A stretch of DNA of 64,000 nucleotides from Okapia johnstoni (Eukaryota; Chordata; Mammalia; Artiodactyla; Giraffidae), in contig CM044307.1 of NCBI GenBank assembly GCA_024291935.2, forward strand, positions 93,997,461-94,061,460, in the 5' to 3' direction. Within the stretch, counting starts at the first letter, position 1. Each line of letters starts with the position of its first letter. Position numbers and translations under genes: made by a program. Positions 22,904 through 34,086 of the stretch are shown here, one piece after another. The notes under the pieces are model-generated. The model saw only the letters and a program-made list of their open reading frames with translations, made no database searches and was not told where the DNA came from.

Positions 22904-23541
22904 AGAATCCAGAATTCTTCCTTTGGCCTGCAAGACCCTTGAGGATCTGGCCTCTCTACTCCAGCTTTATCGCCTGCTTCTCTCTTGCTCAGTCTCTCTG
23001 TTTCAGCTGCAGTGCCATCCTTGTCTTTTCACCAACATACCAAGTGTGCTCTAGCGTTGGGTATTCACACTCATTCTTCCATCAGATATGTACATGACTG
23101 AAATATCACCATTTCCAGGAAGGTCTTCTTTGATCCTGCTGCTAAATCACAGCCTTGCTGATCACTCCCCATGTCTTTTTGCTGATTTACTTTTCTTCAT
23201 AGCACTTATAATTACTTCGCCAGCATGTATTTTATTTGTGTTTTCTTTTATGATTTGTCTCCAAGATGCCCCTCCTCCTTTGCCATATGTTAATGTCCTG
23301 TGAGAATAGACATTTTGGTCTCTTTGTCTGCTGCTCTGGTCTCTCTGCCTAGAACAGTGGTTGACCCAAGGTAAATGATTAATAAACTTTGTTGAATGAA
23401 TGAGTAATCTCCACTTCTTCCTCTTTAAACTGTCTTCACCACATCAGAAAGCAAAAAGAGGCAAATCTTTGACTACTTTGTGAATGAATAAAACATGCTT
23501 TTTAAAAAATAAAATAAAATAAGCAAAGAAATAATGATGAT

Positions 23542-23757
23542 GTGGTCTTCCCAGGCAGCTCAATGATAAAGAATCTGCTTCCCAATACAGAGACGTGGGT
23601 TTGACTTCTGAGCTGGGGAGATCCTCTGGAGAAGGAAATGGCAACCCACTTGAGTATTCTTGCTTGGAAAATCCTGTGGACAGGGGAGCCTAGCAGGCTT
23701 TAGTCCATGGAGTCCCAAACGAGTCAGACATGACTTAGTGACCAAACAGCAGCAACA
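23542..23757 (+). mobile_element. Bov-tA SINE, full length
   Basis: Sense tRNA-like head (TGGTCTTCCCAGGCAGCTCA) plus A body, ending GACCAAACAGCAGCAACA. Confidence 0.9.
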
Positions 23758-24084
23758 TTTAAACCACCAAGGAACTCTTTGTTTGTTTGTTCGTTTTTTG
23801 GCAAATATGGATAAAAGAGGTGAAAGATGAATTAGTTGTAGTTGAGCCACTGTCTCACTAGGGCTTATGTATTGGAAATTGTTGGTGAAAAATGGGTGAG
23901 TTGATAACCAGAAGAAGTACTGAGTTTTTGGTTCATTATCTTGGCAGTTCTAGACTGAGGCTATTAAGAGTCTATACTTTGCAGCTGGGATGTTTTTGCA
24001 ACCTGAAAATGAAATAAGCATCTAGTTGTCTATTGACTCTTTTTCTTCTTGTTCTTTGAAATGAAAACAACATTGTTTCATGTA

Positions 24085-24540
24085 CCTGATGACATTGTTG
24101 AATATCTATTATATACTAGACACTGTTCTGTTAGATACTGAAGAATAAACAGGTCCTCACAGAGACAGCAGTCTCCATCCTCATTGGGCTTATATTTTAA
24201 TAGGGGAGAGAAACAAACAATAAACTATATAATGTGAGAAAGTAATAACTACTTTAGAGACTATAATGTACAGAAGTAAGTGTTGGAAATGTTGGCTGGG
24301 GGAGGGCTGCAGTTTTAAACAGGGTGGATGGTCAGGGAATGCCTTGCTGAAATGGTGACGCTTGATTCAAAATCCTAAAGAGTGTGCAAACTCTAAGCAA
24401 GAGGTGATCTGACTTGTTGAAGAACCAGTGTGCCTGATGCAGGGTGAGCGAGACTCTCAGGGGAGATGAAGTCTGAGAGGTAACTGGGCCAAGTGGTGAA
24501 GTCTTGTTGGTTAGCCATTGAGTGACATGCACTTTTATTT
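24085..24540 (-). mobile_element. L2 LINE fragment, antisense
   Basis: Reverse-complement L2: ACTAGACACTGTTCTGTTAG, GGGCTTATATTTTAATAGGG, GGTGGATGGTCAGGGAATGC. Confidence 0.72.
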
Positions 24541-24547
24541 TGAGCAA

Positions 24548-25155
24548 AGGCATTTCTTTAGAGGCTCAGGCTACCATAATAAACTACTGTAGACTGGGTG
24601 GCTTCTACAACAGAAATTTATTTTCTCATAGTTCTGCAGGCTGGATTCTGAGATCAGGGTGCCAGTATGATTGAGTTTCGGTGAGAGCTGTCTTCCTGGT
24701 TTGCAGGCGCCTGCCTTTCTGTGTCTTCATGTGGCACGAGTGTGTGCTAAGTTGCTTCAGTCGTGTCTGACTCTTTGCGACCCTATGGACCATAGCCCAC
24801 CAGGCTCCTCTGTCCAGGGGATTCTCCAGGCAAGAATACTGGAGTAGGTTGACATGCCCTCCTCCAGGGGGTCTTCCAGACCCAGGGATCGAATCCACAT
24901 CTCCTGCAACTCCTGCATTGCAGATGGATTCTTTACTGCTGAGCCACTGGGTGGGTCCTTTCATTTGGCAGAGAGAGACAAAGCAAGCTCTGGTGATTAT
25001 TCTGATGAGAATACTAATTCCATCATGAGGAGCCATTCTTTTAAACTTCTAAGCCTGATGACCTTCCTCCAGAAGGCCCCATCTCCAGATACCATCACAT
25101 AGGGAGTTAGGGCTTCAGTGTCTGAATTTTGGCGGATACATTTCAGTCCATAGCA
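24548..25155 (-). mobile_element. MLT1 (MaLR) LTR, antisense, with nested SINE
   Basis: Reverse complement of MLT1: ACTGGGTGGCTTCTACAACA, GAAATTTATTTTCTCATAGT and GTTAGGGCTTCAGTGTCTGA, ending near CAGTCCATAGCAGACA. It is an LTR of a non-coding ERVL-derived MaLR element, split by a Bov-tA at 24738-24960. Confidence 0.82.
24738..24960 (-). mobile_element. Bov-tA SINE nested in MLT1
   Basis: Complete antisense copy (TTCAGTCGTGTCTGACTCTT to GAGCCACTGGGTGGG). Imperfect duplication TCAT(G/T)TGGCA at 24728-24737 and 24961-24970. Confidence 0.9.
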
Positions 25156-26268
25156 GACATGATCTGCCATAACTTACATTTTAAGGGCTCACACTGACTG
25201 GCTATCTCATGAAGAATAGATTGGTGGGAGGAGGGGAGCCACACACAAAGCAGAGAGAAGCAATTATATTAATCCAATAAGTAATGCTATATTGAACCAG
25301 AGTCATGGAAGTGAAGGTGGTGAGATTTGGGCAGATTCTGAATATTTTGAAGGAAGGAGCAACAGAGCTTACTACTTTATGATAGGCCTTCAAGTAAAGC
25401 TTTGATGTCAGTTCCTCCAAACTACAGTTTAGAAAATTATGACAAGGTTGAAGAACTATGAGCTTTCTCTCATCCCAGCCAACCCCAAAGTGGCTTACTT
25501 TTTCTGTGTATCTACAATGAAAGGGAACAGTCTTTTTGTGGCTCCTTCACTTTTTCTTGGTTATTTGCAATTAAATAGCAAGATAAATAGTTTGTATTTT
25601 CTGTGTTTTCTAGATAGAACAGCTGTATTTAGAACAAAATAATGGTTGTAATAATCCTTTTCTGAGAGTGGGTTGCTTCCTTCACTGGCTATTGGTCAAT
25701 CTGGAATCAATTATAGCCAAACTGCAATCCAAAACCCTAAAGAAAGGAGGAGCATTTCATTAAAGTCTAGGCTGGGAATTGCTGCCTATTACTGGGGATG
25801 CAAGGCCAGTCAGGCAATTTTAAAAGAAAGGTGACAGTCGCCATAAACTTGAGAGCTAAAATAGCTTATCTATTTAAATCAGAAGGTTCTTCCAAATAGC
25901 TCCATTTCAAGAAGCTGAGACTGAGGGATAGTTATGTAAATTAGGGTTAAGTATCTAAAAATCAATTAAAGCACGAGGCTCTGAGGAGAGAAAGAGTCAA
26001 AATGTGTGCGTGTGTTTTTTTTTTTCTTTGTTCCTGTGTAATTGTGACAGTGTTCTTTACTTATTCAGAACTTTTCACATGTTTCCACTGTAAAGATTTG
26101 CAGTGATTAGTTATTGATTTATTATTGTTTCTAAGGTTTAGGCATTCTAAGTGATAAAGGGGGGCATCCCTTTGCCTTTGGCATTAAGGTCTTAAGGTCT
26201 TTCGATCTTATCAGATAAGAAAATGTAGTAAACCTATGTGTGTCTGCGTGTGTGTATGTGTGAGTATG
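25156..26268. other. intron, no recognised element
   Basis: No gene or named repeat seen; a short T run lies near 26010-26025. Confidence 0.6.
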
Positions 26269-26465
26269 TGTTGGTCACTCAGACGTGTCTGACTTTATGA
26301 CCCCATGGACTGTAGCCCTCCAGGCTCCTCTGTCCATGGAATTCTCCAGTCAAGAATACCGGAGTGGGTAGCCATTTCCTTCTCCAGAGAATCTTCCCCG
26401 GTTAAACCCGGGGGTCTCCTGCATTGCAGGCAGATTCTTTACCATCTGAGCCACCAGGGAAGCCT
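26269..26465 (-). mobile_element. Bov-tA SINE, full length
   Basis: Antisense copy from CACTCAGACGTGTCTGACTT to GAGCCACCAGGGAAGCCT, preceded by a TG-rich run (26236-26270). Confidence 0.9.
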
Positions 26466-27466
26466 AAAACCACAGAATATCTGCTTACAGTTTTGTAGGG
26501 TGAAACACAGATGCGCTGTTGTAACCTGAGTGAGGCGTACATATTTTGTTTACTCTCTTTTTCAAATACAGGAGTTGGATCCTCAGTAAACTATATAAAA
26601 TTCAACTTTGCTGGATATGGAGAGATTATTACAAGTAAAAAAATGTTTGAAAAAATTTTAGCTAATATAGAAGTGATATAATCATTTGAGAATGAAGTGT
26701 TACCATAAAATCTGCTATTTTTAAAGTTTTAACATTACAACTTTATCTACTGTGACACTACAGGGATCTAGGATTGAGACTAAAACTTTTTGAAAGATTT
26801 CAAATGGGAAATGGACTACTGGTTTATGTTTTAGCTTAAAATTTTTCATTCCTGCTTTTGAGAATTTTGATACCTCTGCTATGGTCTTTGAAATGTAAAA
26901 CAGACTGAAGTGTGAAATAAACCTTAGCCTGTAAGGGAGGTTGCAGTATACAAGCAGAGCAAATCTAATACGGTTGTTGTGAATGAAGACTTTAGGGCAT
27001 TTCTTAAGCTTTTAAAGGGTAATTTTGAAAGAGAGGGTGGGTCTTAAATGCCATTTTTTTCAGTTGGAAGAATTTTAATGGTTTATAACTTAGATTTATT
27101 CTTTATTGGCTTTATTTTTTTCCTTATGGTTTTTACCTTCATATGGGAAATAATTCATGAATGACCTAGAATGTGTCTCCAATAGTATAAAATAGACTGG
27201 TTTTTAGCTTTTAAATTGTTTAGCAATTCTTTTTATTTTACAGACTGAAAAATATTCACTAAACTGTAAAATAACTGGTAAGTTGATAATGTTTGTGATC
27301 ATTTAGCTTTTAAGTACATTGAGATATAGCCTGTCAATTTTTATTAATATTAATAAAGTCATAGTATGAAACTTGATGAGCTAAATTTCTCAAGTAGACA
27401 AAACCAAAACTCCATGTCTGTAGCAGAAATTTGGGTATACCTCAAGTCATAATTTCTTAAATCTAT

Positions 27467-27855
27467 TGCTATAAATTAAATTGTATCTCCCCCAAATTCG
27501 TATGTTGAGGATTTAATTTTCCTTGTGAGTATATCTGGAGGTGGGAGATAATTAAGAGGTAACTGAGGGTAAATGAGGTCATAAGGGGAGCATCCTAATC
27601 CATTAGATCTGGTGGTTCCGTAAAAAGATTAAATGAGTGAGATCTCTATCTTCCACATGAGGACACAGCAAAAAGATGACTGTCTACAAGGCAAGAAGAA
27701 AGAGAGCTCTCTCCAGAACCTAACCCTGCTGGCAACCTGAACTCCGATTTCTAGGTTCCAGAACTATGAGAAAATGAATCTTTGTTATTTATGTTTAAGT
27801 CACCCAGTCTATGATATTTTGTTATTGCAGCCCAAGCTAGCTAATACTTCCATGC
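27467..27855 (+). mobile_element. MLT1 (MaLR) LTR, sense
   Basis: Sense MLT1: ATTGTATCTCCCCCAAATTC, GTATGTTGAGGATTTAA, GGAGGTGGGAGATAATTAAG, GTTTAAGTCACCCAGTCTAT. Opposite in orientation to the MLT1 at 24548-25155. Confidence 0.85.
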
Positions 27856-28139
27856 ATGACCATGGGCTTGAGTCATTTACAAGACTGCTTAGACTGTGAT
27901 GGGGATGACAGTGAGGACAAGGCCAAAATAAAGAATGTAGAAACCACTTGAATTATGGTGGTCTTCCTATTACAATTCTATTTTGCTTAAATTATTTTGA
28001 TCATTTAAGAAGAAGTTATTGCTTTAGCTCTTAAAATATCTGTTACTTTGCCTCATCTCTCCCTCTCATCTGTCATGAAAAAAGCCTGTGATTAGAAAGA
28101 ATTTTAATCATGTAAAGAAGTCTCCACAGTCAATATAAT

Positions 28140-28835
28140 AGTGATCAGCAAACTTTCTCTGTAAGGCTCAGATAGAAAGTATTTTCAGCTTTGTGAACCA
28201 TACTATCTTGGTTGCAACTTTTCAACTCTGTCATTATAGTAAGAAAAAAGCAACCATAGACAACATATCAATGAATAAACATGCTTATGTTCTAATAAAA
28301 TATTATGACAAAGATCCATATAGTCAAAGCTATGATTTTTCCAGTAGTCACGTACGGATGCGAGAGTTGGACCATAAAGAAGCCAGTGAATTGATGATTT
28401 TGATGTGGTGCTGTAGAAGACTTTTGAGAGTCCCTTGGACTGCAAGGAGATCAAACCAGTCAATCCTAAAGGAAATCAACCCTGAATATTCAGTGAGATG
28501 TTGACTGACCCGAGGACTGATGCTGAAGCTGGAGTTCCAGTAGTTTGGTCACCTGATATGAAGAGCCCGCTTATTGGAAAAGACCCTGATGCTAAGAAAG
28601 TTTGAAGGCAAAAGGAGAAGGGAGTGGCAGAGGATGAGATGGTTAGATAGCTTCACCAACCCAATAGATAAGAATGTGTGCAAACTGCAGGAGATGGTGA
28701 AGGAAGGGGAGTCTGGTGTACTTAGTCCATGAGACTGCAAAGAGTCAGACATGACTGAGCAACTAAACAACAGCAACATGCCTGTCCAGATTTGGCCCAT
28801 CGGCTGAAGTTTGCTGAATCCTACATTACTCGATA
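28140..28835 (+). mobile_element. hAT-type MER DNA transposon split by BovB
   Basis: Left part GATCAGCAAACTTTCTCTGT, GAAAGTATTTTCAGCTTTGT, AGCAACCATAGACAACATAT; right part after the insertion CCAGATTTGGCCCATCGGCT, GAAGTTTGCTGAATCC. This is a common non-autonomous hAT-Charlie-like MER family. I am unsure of its exact name. Confidence 0.7.
28309..28780 (+). mobile_element. BovB 3' end nested in hAT element
   Basis: Sense BovB C-terminal/3' region: TTTTCCAGTAGTCACGTACG, AGAGTCCCTTGGACTGCAAG, GACTGAGCAACTAAACAACA. It is strongly 5'-truncated (about 470 nt). An open run at 28193-28504 is part element, part chance. Confidence 0.88.
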
Positions 28836-29059
28836 ACCTCTTTGTTCAACAATATAACAATTACAGATTTCTCAAGCCAATGAATCCTTATTAGGGATTT
28901 GTTTTTTCTAAATATTTTAAAATAAATGCTTAAGAATCAAACTGATTTTAATTCAGATGACCATTATAACTAACACTGTGGGCAAGAATCCCTTAGAAGA
29001 AATGGAGTAGTACTCATAGTCAAAAACCAGTACTTGGATGCAGTCTCAAAAACGACAGA

Positions 29060-29413
29060 ATGATCTCAGTTCATTTCCAAGGCAAGGCATTCAATATCAT
29101 AGTAATCCAAATCTGTGCCCCAACCACTAATGCCAAAGAAGCTGAAGTTGAACTGTTCCATGAAGACCTACAAGACCTAGAAATAAAACCCAGAAAGGAT
29201 GTCCTTTTCATCATCATAGGGGACTGGAATGCAAAAGTTGGAAGTCAAGAGATACCTGGAGTAACTGGCAAGTTTGGCCTTGGAGTACAGAATGAAGCAG
29301 GGCAAAGGCTAATGGAGTTTAACCAAGAGAATGCAATGGTCGTAGCAAATACCCTCTTCCAACAACACAAGAGAAGACTCTACACATGGACCTCACCAGA
29401 TGGTCAATACTGA
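29060..29413 (+). pseudogene. BovB APE-type endonuclease fragment
   Basis: 117 codons open in one frame: FNIIVIQICAPTTNAKEAEV, then FIIIGDWNAKVGSQEIPG and YTWTSPDGQY. GDWNAKVG is the Asp/Asn catalytic strand of the APE fold, and TSPDG precedes the expected SQ/DH segment, which is lost past the stop. The N-terminal part of the domain is truncated. Confidence 0.85.
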
Positions 29414-29853
29414 AATCTCAGATTGGTTATAGTCTTTGCAGCCAAAGATGGAGACTCTGTATACAGTCAGCAAAAACAAGACCAGGATTTGACTGTGGCT
29501 CAGATAATGAACTCCTTATTGCCAAGTTCAGACTTAAATTGAAAAAAAGTATGGAAAACCATTAGACCATTCATGTATGTCCTACGTTAAATCCCTTATG
29601 ATTAGACAGTGGAAGTGACAAATAGATTCAAGGGGTTAGATCTGATAGACAGAGTGCCTGAAGAACTATGAATAGAGGTTTGTAACATTGTATAGGACGT
29701 GGTGATCAAAACCACCCCCAAGAAAAAGAAATGCAAAAAGATAAAATGATTCTCTGAGGAGGCCTTACAAATAGCTGAGAAAAGAAGAGAAGCGAAAGGC
29801 AAAGGAGAAAAGGAAAGATATATCATCTGAATGCAGAATTCCAAAGAATAGCA

Positions 29854-31139
29854 ATGAGAGATAAGAAAGCCTTCCTAAGTGATCAATGCAAAGAACTAGA
29901 GGAAAACAATAGAAAGGGAAAGACTAGAGATCTCTTCAAGAAAATGATAGATACCAAGGGAATATTTCACGCAAAGATGGGAACAATAAAGGACAGAAAT
30001 GGTGTGGACCTAACAGAAGCAGAAGATATTAAGAAGAGGTGGAAAGAATACACAGAAGAATGATACAAAAAAAGCTCTTAATTACTCAGATAACCACAAT
30101 GGTGTGATCAATCACCTACGGCCAGACATCCTGGAGTGTGAAGTCAACTGGGCCTTAAGAAACATCACTATGAACAAAGCTAGTGGAGGTGATGGAATTC
30201 CAGTTGAGCTATTTCAAATCCTAAAAAGATGATGCTGTGAAAATGCTGCACTCGATATGCCAGCAAATCTGGAAAACTCAGCAGTGGCCACAGGTCTGGA
30301 AAAGGTCAGTTTTCATTCCAATCCCAAAGAAAGGCAATGCCAAAGAATGCTCAAATTACCACACAATTGCACTCATCTCACACGCTAGTAAAGTAATGCT
30401 CAAAATTCTCCAAGCTAGGCTTTGACAGTCTGTGAACCGAGAACTTCCAGATGTTCTGGATTTAGGAAAGGCAGAGGAACAAGAGATCAAATTGCCAACA
30501 TCCATTGGATCATAGAAAACGCAAGAGAGTTCCAGAAAAACATCTACTTCTGCTTCATTGACCATGCCAAAGCCTTTGACTGTGTGGATCACAACAAACT
30601 GTGGAAAATTCTTCAAGAGATGGGAATACCAGACCATCTTACCTGCCTCCTGAGAAACTTGTATGCAGATCAAGAAGCAACAGTTAGAAATGGACCTAGA
30701 ACTGGGGACTGGTTCCAAATTGGGAAAGGAATACTTATAAGCAGAGTGCATCATGCAAAGTGCTAGACTGGTTGAAGTACAAGCTGTAATCAAGATTGCC
30801 GGGAGAAATATCAATAACCTCAGATATGCAGATGACACCACCCTTATTGCAGAAAGTGAAGAAGAACTAAAAAGCCTCTTGATGAAAGTGAAAGAGGAGA
30901 GTGAAAAAGCTGGCTTGAAACTCAACATTCAGAAAACTAAGATCATGGCATCCGGTCCCATCACTTCAAGGCAAATAGATGGGGAAACAATGGAAACAGT
31001 GAGTGACTTTATTTTTTTGGCTTCTAAAATCACTGTAGTTAGTGACTGCAGCCATGAAATTAAAAGATGCTTGCTCCTTGGAAGAAAAGCTATGACAAAC
31101 CTAGACAGCATATTAAAAAGCAGAGACTTACTTTGCTGA
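29854..31139 (+). pseudogene. BovB reverse transcriptase pseudogene with internal deletion
   Basis: Pieces in several frames: 29854-30063, 30237-30425, 30422-30766 and 30753-31139. The YADD active site is intact at 30825-30836 (NNLRYADDTTL). Just upstream, FQIGKG runs into ILISRVHH, so the RQGCILSPCLFNLYAEYIM palm segment seen at 8340 and 50850 is deleted. Later text (DFIFLASKI, SHEIKRCLLLGRKAMTNL) is normal. Confidence 0.85.
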
Positions 31140-31894
31140 CAAAGGTCTGTAGATTGAAAGCTATGGTTTTTTCAGTAGTCAAGTATGGATGTGAGAATTG
31201 GACCATAATTAGAAGGCTGAGTGCTGAAGAATTAATGCTTTTAACTGTGGTGTTGAAGAAGACTCTTGAGAGTCCCTTGGAAAAAAGGAGATCAAACCAA
31301 TCGACTCTAAAGGAAGTTAATCCTGAATATTCATTGGAAAGACTGATGCTGAAGCTGAAACTCCAATAATTTGACCACCTGATGTGAAGAGCCAACTCAT
31401 TGGAAAAGACCCTGATGCCAGGAAAGATTGAAGGCCAAAGGGGAAGGAAATGACAGAGGATGAGATGGTTGAATGACATCACCAACTTGATGGACATGAG
31501 TATGAGCAAGCTGTGGGAGTTGGTGATGAATAGGGAAGCTTGGCATGCTGCAGTCCATGGGGTCACAAAGAGTCAGACACAACTGAGAGATTGAACTGAA
31601 CTGAACTGAGGGCCAAACAATAGCAGCAAAGAATTAAACTGAATTGGTACATGCAAAACAATTAGTACACTTTGTTCTTCTTAAAGACATTTGTTTTGAT
31701 CCTAAGTATATAAAGAATATGTACAATAATGAAATTTGCCTTTCTATTAATAAGCAATAAGTGTATACTATATTATAATATATATAGTAATGTATAGCAT
31801 TACTATATATCAATTTATTTAATACATAAACTCGAAAACTCAATACTGTATATTTTATACTATCTATCTTTAGATACAGATTACATATATTAGT

Positions 31895-31967
31895 TCAGTT
31901 CATTTGCTCAGTCTTCCTTACAAATAGCTCAGGAGGCCTTACAAATAGCTGAGAAAAGAAGAGAAGC
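31895..31967. repeat. chimeric scrap: Bov-A 3' end (antisense) joined to BovB interior
   Basis: TTAGTTCAGTTCATTTGCTCAG looks like the antisense Bov-A terminus. It is followed by GGAGGCCTTACAAATAGCTGAGAAAAGAAGAGAAGC-type sequence (31932-31966), which is identical to part of the BovB at 29759-29793. Confidence 0.75.
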
Positions 31968-32004
31968 AATTACATGCATATTCACATCTTACATATTACA
32001 TACT

Positions 32005-32148
32005 CGGAGAAGGCAATGGCACCTCACTCCAGTGTTCTTGCCTGGAGAATCCCAGGGATGGCAGAGCCTGGTGGGCTGCCGTCTATGGGGTCGCACGGAG
32101 TCGGACACGACTGAAGCGACTTAGCAGCAGCAGCAGCAGCAGCAGCAG
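32005..32148 (+). mobile_element. Bov-tA SINE with (CAG)n tail
   Basis: Sense A body (GGAGAAGGCAATGGCACCTC to GACTGAAGCGACTTAGCAG) ending in a CAG run. Perfect 13-bp target duplication CATATTACATACT at 31992-32004 and 32149-32161. The copy is clean, so it is probably young. Confidence 0.95.
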
Positions 32149-32150
32149 CA
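32122..32150 (+). repeat. (CAG)n trinucleotide tract
   Basis: About nine AGC units forming the tail of the Bov-tA. Confidence 0.95.
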
Positions 32151-32164
32151 TATTACATACTGTA

Positions 32165-33633
32165 TTCATATTCTGGATTATATATTCACAGCAAGGCTAT
32201 TATATCAAATACCCTTATATAATTTATTTCACATTGTCGGTGAAAATGAATGATATCTAGAAGCTTTGATTTTGTCAGGATTGCAATGTCCATTTTTCTC
32301 TACAACTTCTTATTTCATATAGAATTGCTAATGATACATGGGGAATTCCAGAGGGTCGAATGAAAGGGCTTGGAATAGATGTGAATTTGAATTGGATTAA
32401 GGAATGTACACATGTAAATATGGCAGACTCAAGATACTGAGGGAGGTTCCAGATGCTTAGGATTCTGATGGTGCAGAGTTGAATACACTTGACTGTCTAT
32501 TAAGGAAGCCAATAATCAAATCTAATTAGGACTTCATTGTACAGTGTTTTTCTTAGGCAATTTTTTATGCCTAACAAAAGGAAGAATTGTGTTGGGAAAT
32601 GAGAGGGGTGAAAGTAATGTCACAAATAAATGCTGCTCTGTTGATTTCCTTTAAATTTTGTCAAAAGTGGCATGTTTAGCAGCTACCTGTTATCTGGGCT
32701 ATGAGTCAGATTTCTCAGTGTTTAGAATTTGAGAGCTCAAGAAGTGTCTTGCCCCATTTATTAGACACTGGTGACATTAGCACATTTAAATTAGCACATT
32801 AAGATAGGCCTGAAAATAGTTCATCTCGACATTTCTAAGTCTATGCAGTTAATTCTCTAAACTAGTGTTTCTTAACCTTTGCCTCCCTCAGTGCACAAAT
32901 GGGTAGTGTGTGTGTGCTCAGTTGCTAGCTCAGGTCCAACTCTTCGTAGCCCCATGGATTGTGGCTACCTAAGTACAGTCACACAAGCCAGATGAATTAA
33001 TAATTGTCATCCCAACCCATTCATTCTCTCCCATGAAGCATTGCAGAAAAGCAAAGTTATGGAAATTGTCCTGGTATATTAACCTTAATTCCACTTTATC
33101 TTTAAAGAGAGAAAGGACTTAGTAAGCTTTAACACTTTCTTGAAATTTGTAGTAACATCTTTGCAGTACCTGTGACACACTTCACATCTGAGCTCGATGG
33201 TCTGAGATTCACTGTCTAGGCTCAGTACAAAAAGCATGTCAACTATAACACAGCACTATATTGTTCAAAATAAATCAACTGCTGTCTAAGAATGAGGATC
33301 AGCGCATTTCCTTTTCTGTAATCATTTATTTGTAGTTTTTTTTTTATCTCATCTTCAGTGACTGATATGTTTGAAAACTGATATACAAAATCTGACACTG
33401 TCAGGGAAGATCCTCAATTTTGCTATTTGCTAGGTTTAAAAAATGTGACACTTTCTGAAACATTAGATGTGTCCCCTGAAATTGACTATTTGCTTAAGCA
33501 CTGTCCTTCCCCACCCTTCCCTTGCTCCCCGCTTCCCTTCTCAGGAATAGGTGTATGGCAGGTGAGGCACCTTCTTGCTGCACAAGCTGTGAACACATGG
33601 GCTGAGCAAGCATGAAGCTTACTAAGTCACCTC
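32165..33633. other. intron, mostly unrecognised
   Basis: Apart from the Bov-A scrap at 32905-32964 I see no named element or gene. It is AT-rich and unstructured. Confidence 0.6.
32905..32964 (-). mobile_element. Bov-A SINE scrap
   Basis: About 60 nt: GTGTGCTCAGTTGCTAGCTC, CCAACTCTTCGTAGCCCCAT. Confidence 0.75.
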
Positions 33634-33646
33634 TGACCTTTGACCT
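33634..33646 (-). promoter_or_regulatory. perfect DR1 nuclear-receptor motif
   Basis: TGACCTTTGACCT reads AGGTCAAAGGTCA on the minus strand: two consensus half-sites with one spacer base, the DR1 form bound by HNF4, RXR heterodimers or COUP-TF. It lies outside the repeats I recognise. Function is not shown by sequence alone. Confidence 0.4.
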
Positions 33647-34086
33647 CTAATTTATTTGACATTTGTGATGTCAAATGGGCAAACACAAACATCTTCACCT
33701 GAGAACTCTTGTTTTCCCCACTGAGCCTGCTCCATCTTCCATCTTCATTTTAACAAATGCCAGCCCCATATACAGGCTACTTAGGTGAAATATTGAAGAG
33801 TCAGTCTCGATTCTGTCTTCTGTACAGCCTTCATGCAATTCAGCAGCAAGTCCTGGAGGCTTTTATCTTCCACGTGCGTCCTGTGCTTTGCTCATTCTGC
33901 CTGTTTCCACTGCTACTCTCTGGTTCGTGTTACCACCTTCTTCCCCCTGGATTATTGAACCAGCTTGTAAACTGCTCTCTCTCGCAAGTTTTTGGCAACA
34001 TCCTCTACTGCCCAATTTTATTGTTAAACAACAACCAAGAGTGAACTTTTAAAAATATCAATCACATTTCCATCAGTCTTGCCCTG

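Larger units (their letters stand above)
21270..23405 (+). mobile_element. L2 LINE, sense, long remnant split by L1
   Basis: Sense L2 from the RT/3' region to its end: CTCATGGCTTAAGTGAATTC, TTCCAATGGATTCCCATTAA (left part), GGCCTGCAAGACCCTTGAGG (right part), and the terminus TAATAAACTTTGTTGAATGA. About 1.7 kb of L2 remains around a 0.46-kb insertion at about 22436-22903. Frames are destroyed. Confidence 0.82.
28978..31608 (+). mobile_element. BovB LINE, longest copy (2.6 kb), 5'-truncated
   Basis: Sense BovB from within the endonuclease region (GTGGGCAAGAATCCCTTAGA) through RT to the 3' end with ACTGAACTGAACTGA. The family is reported to have entered ruminants by horizontal transfer from squamates. 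The frames are broken, so this copy is inactive. Confidence 0.93.

Noticed and set aside
26571..26637. Possible small exon: a CAG acceptor-like site, about 65 nt, then AA|GTAAAA
   Set aside because: One frame is open but the peptide matches nothing I know, the codon use is unremarkable, and the next TRHDE segment (before and including GAMEN) is not there. Most likely chance.
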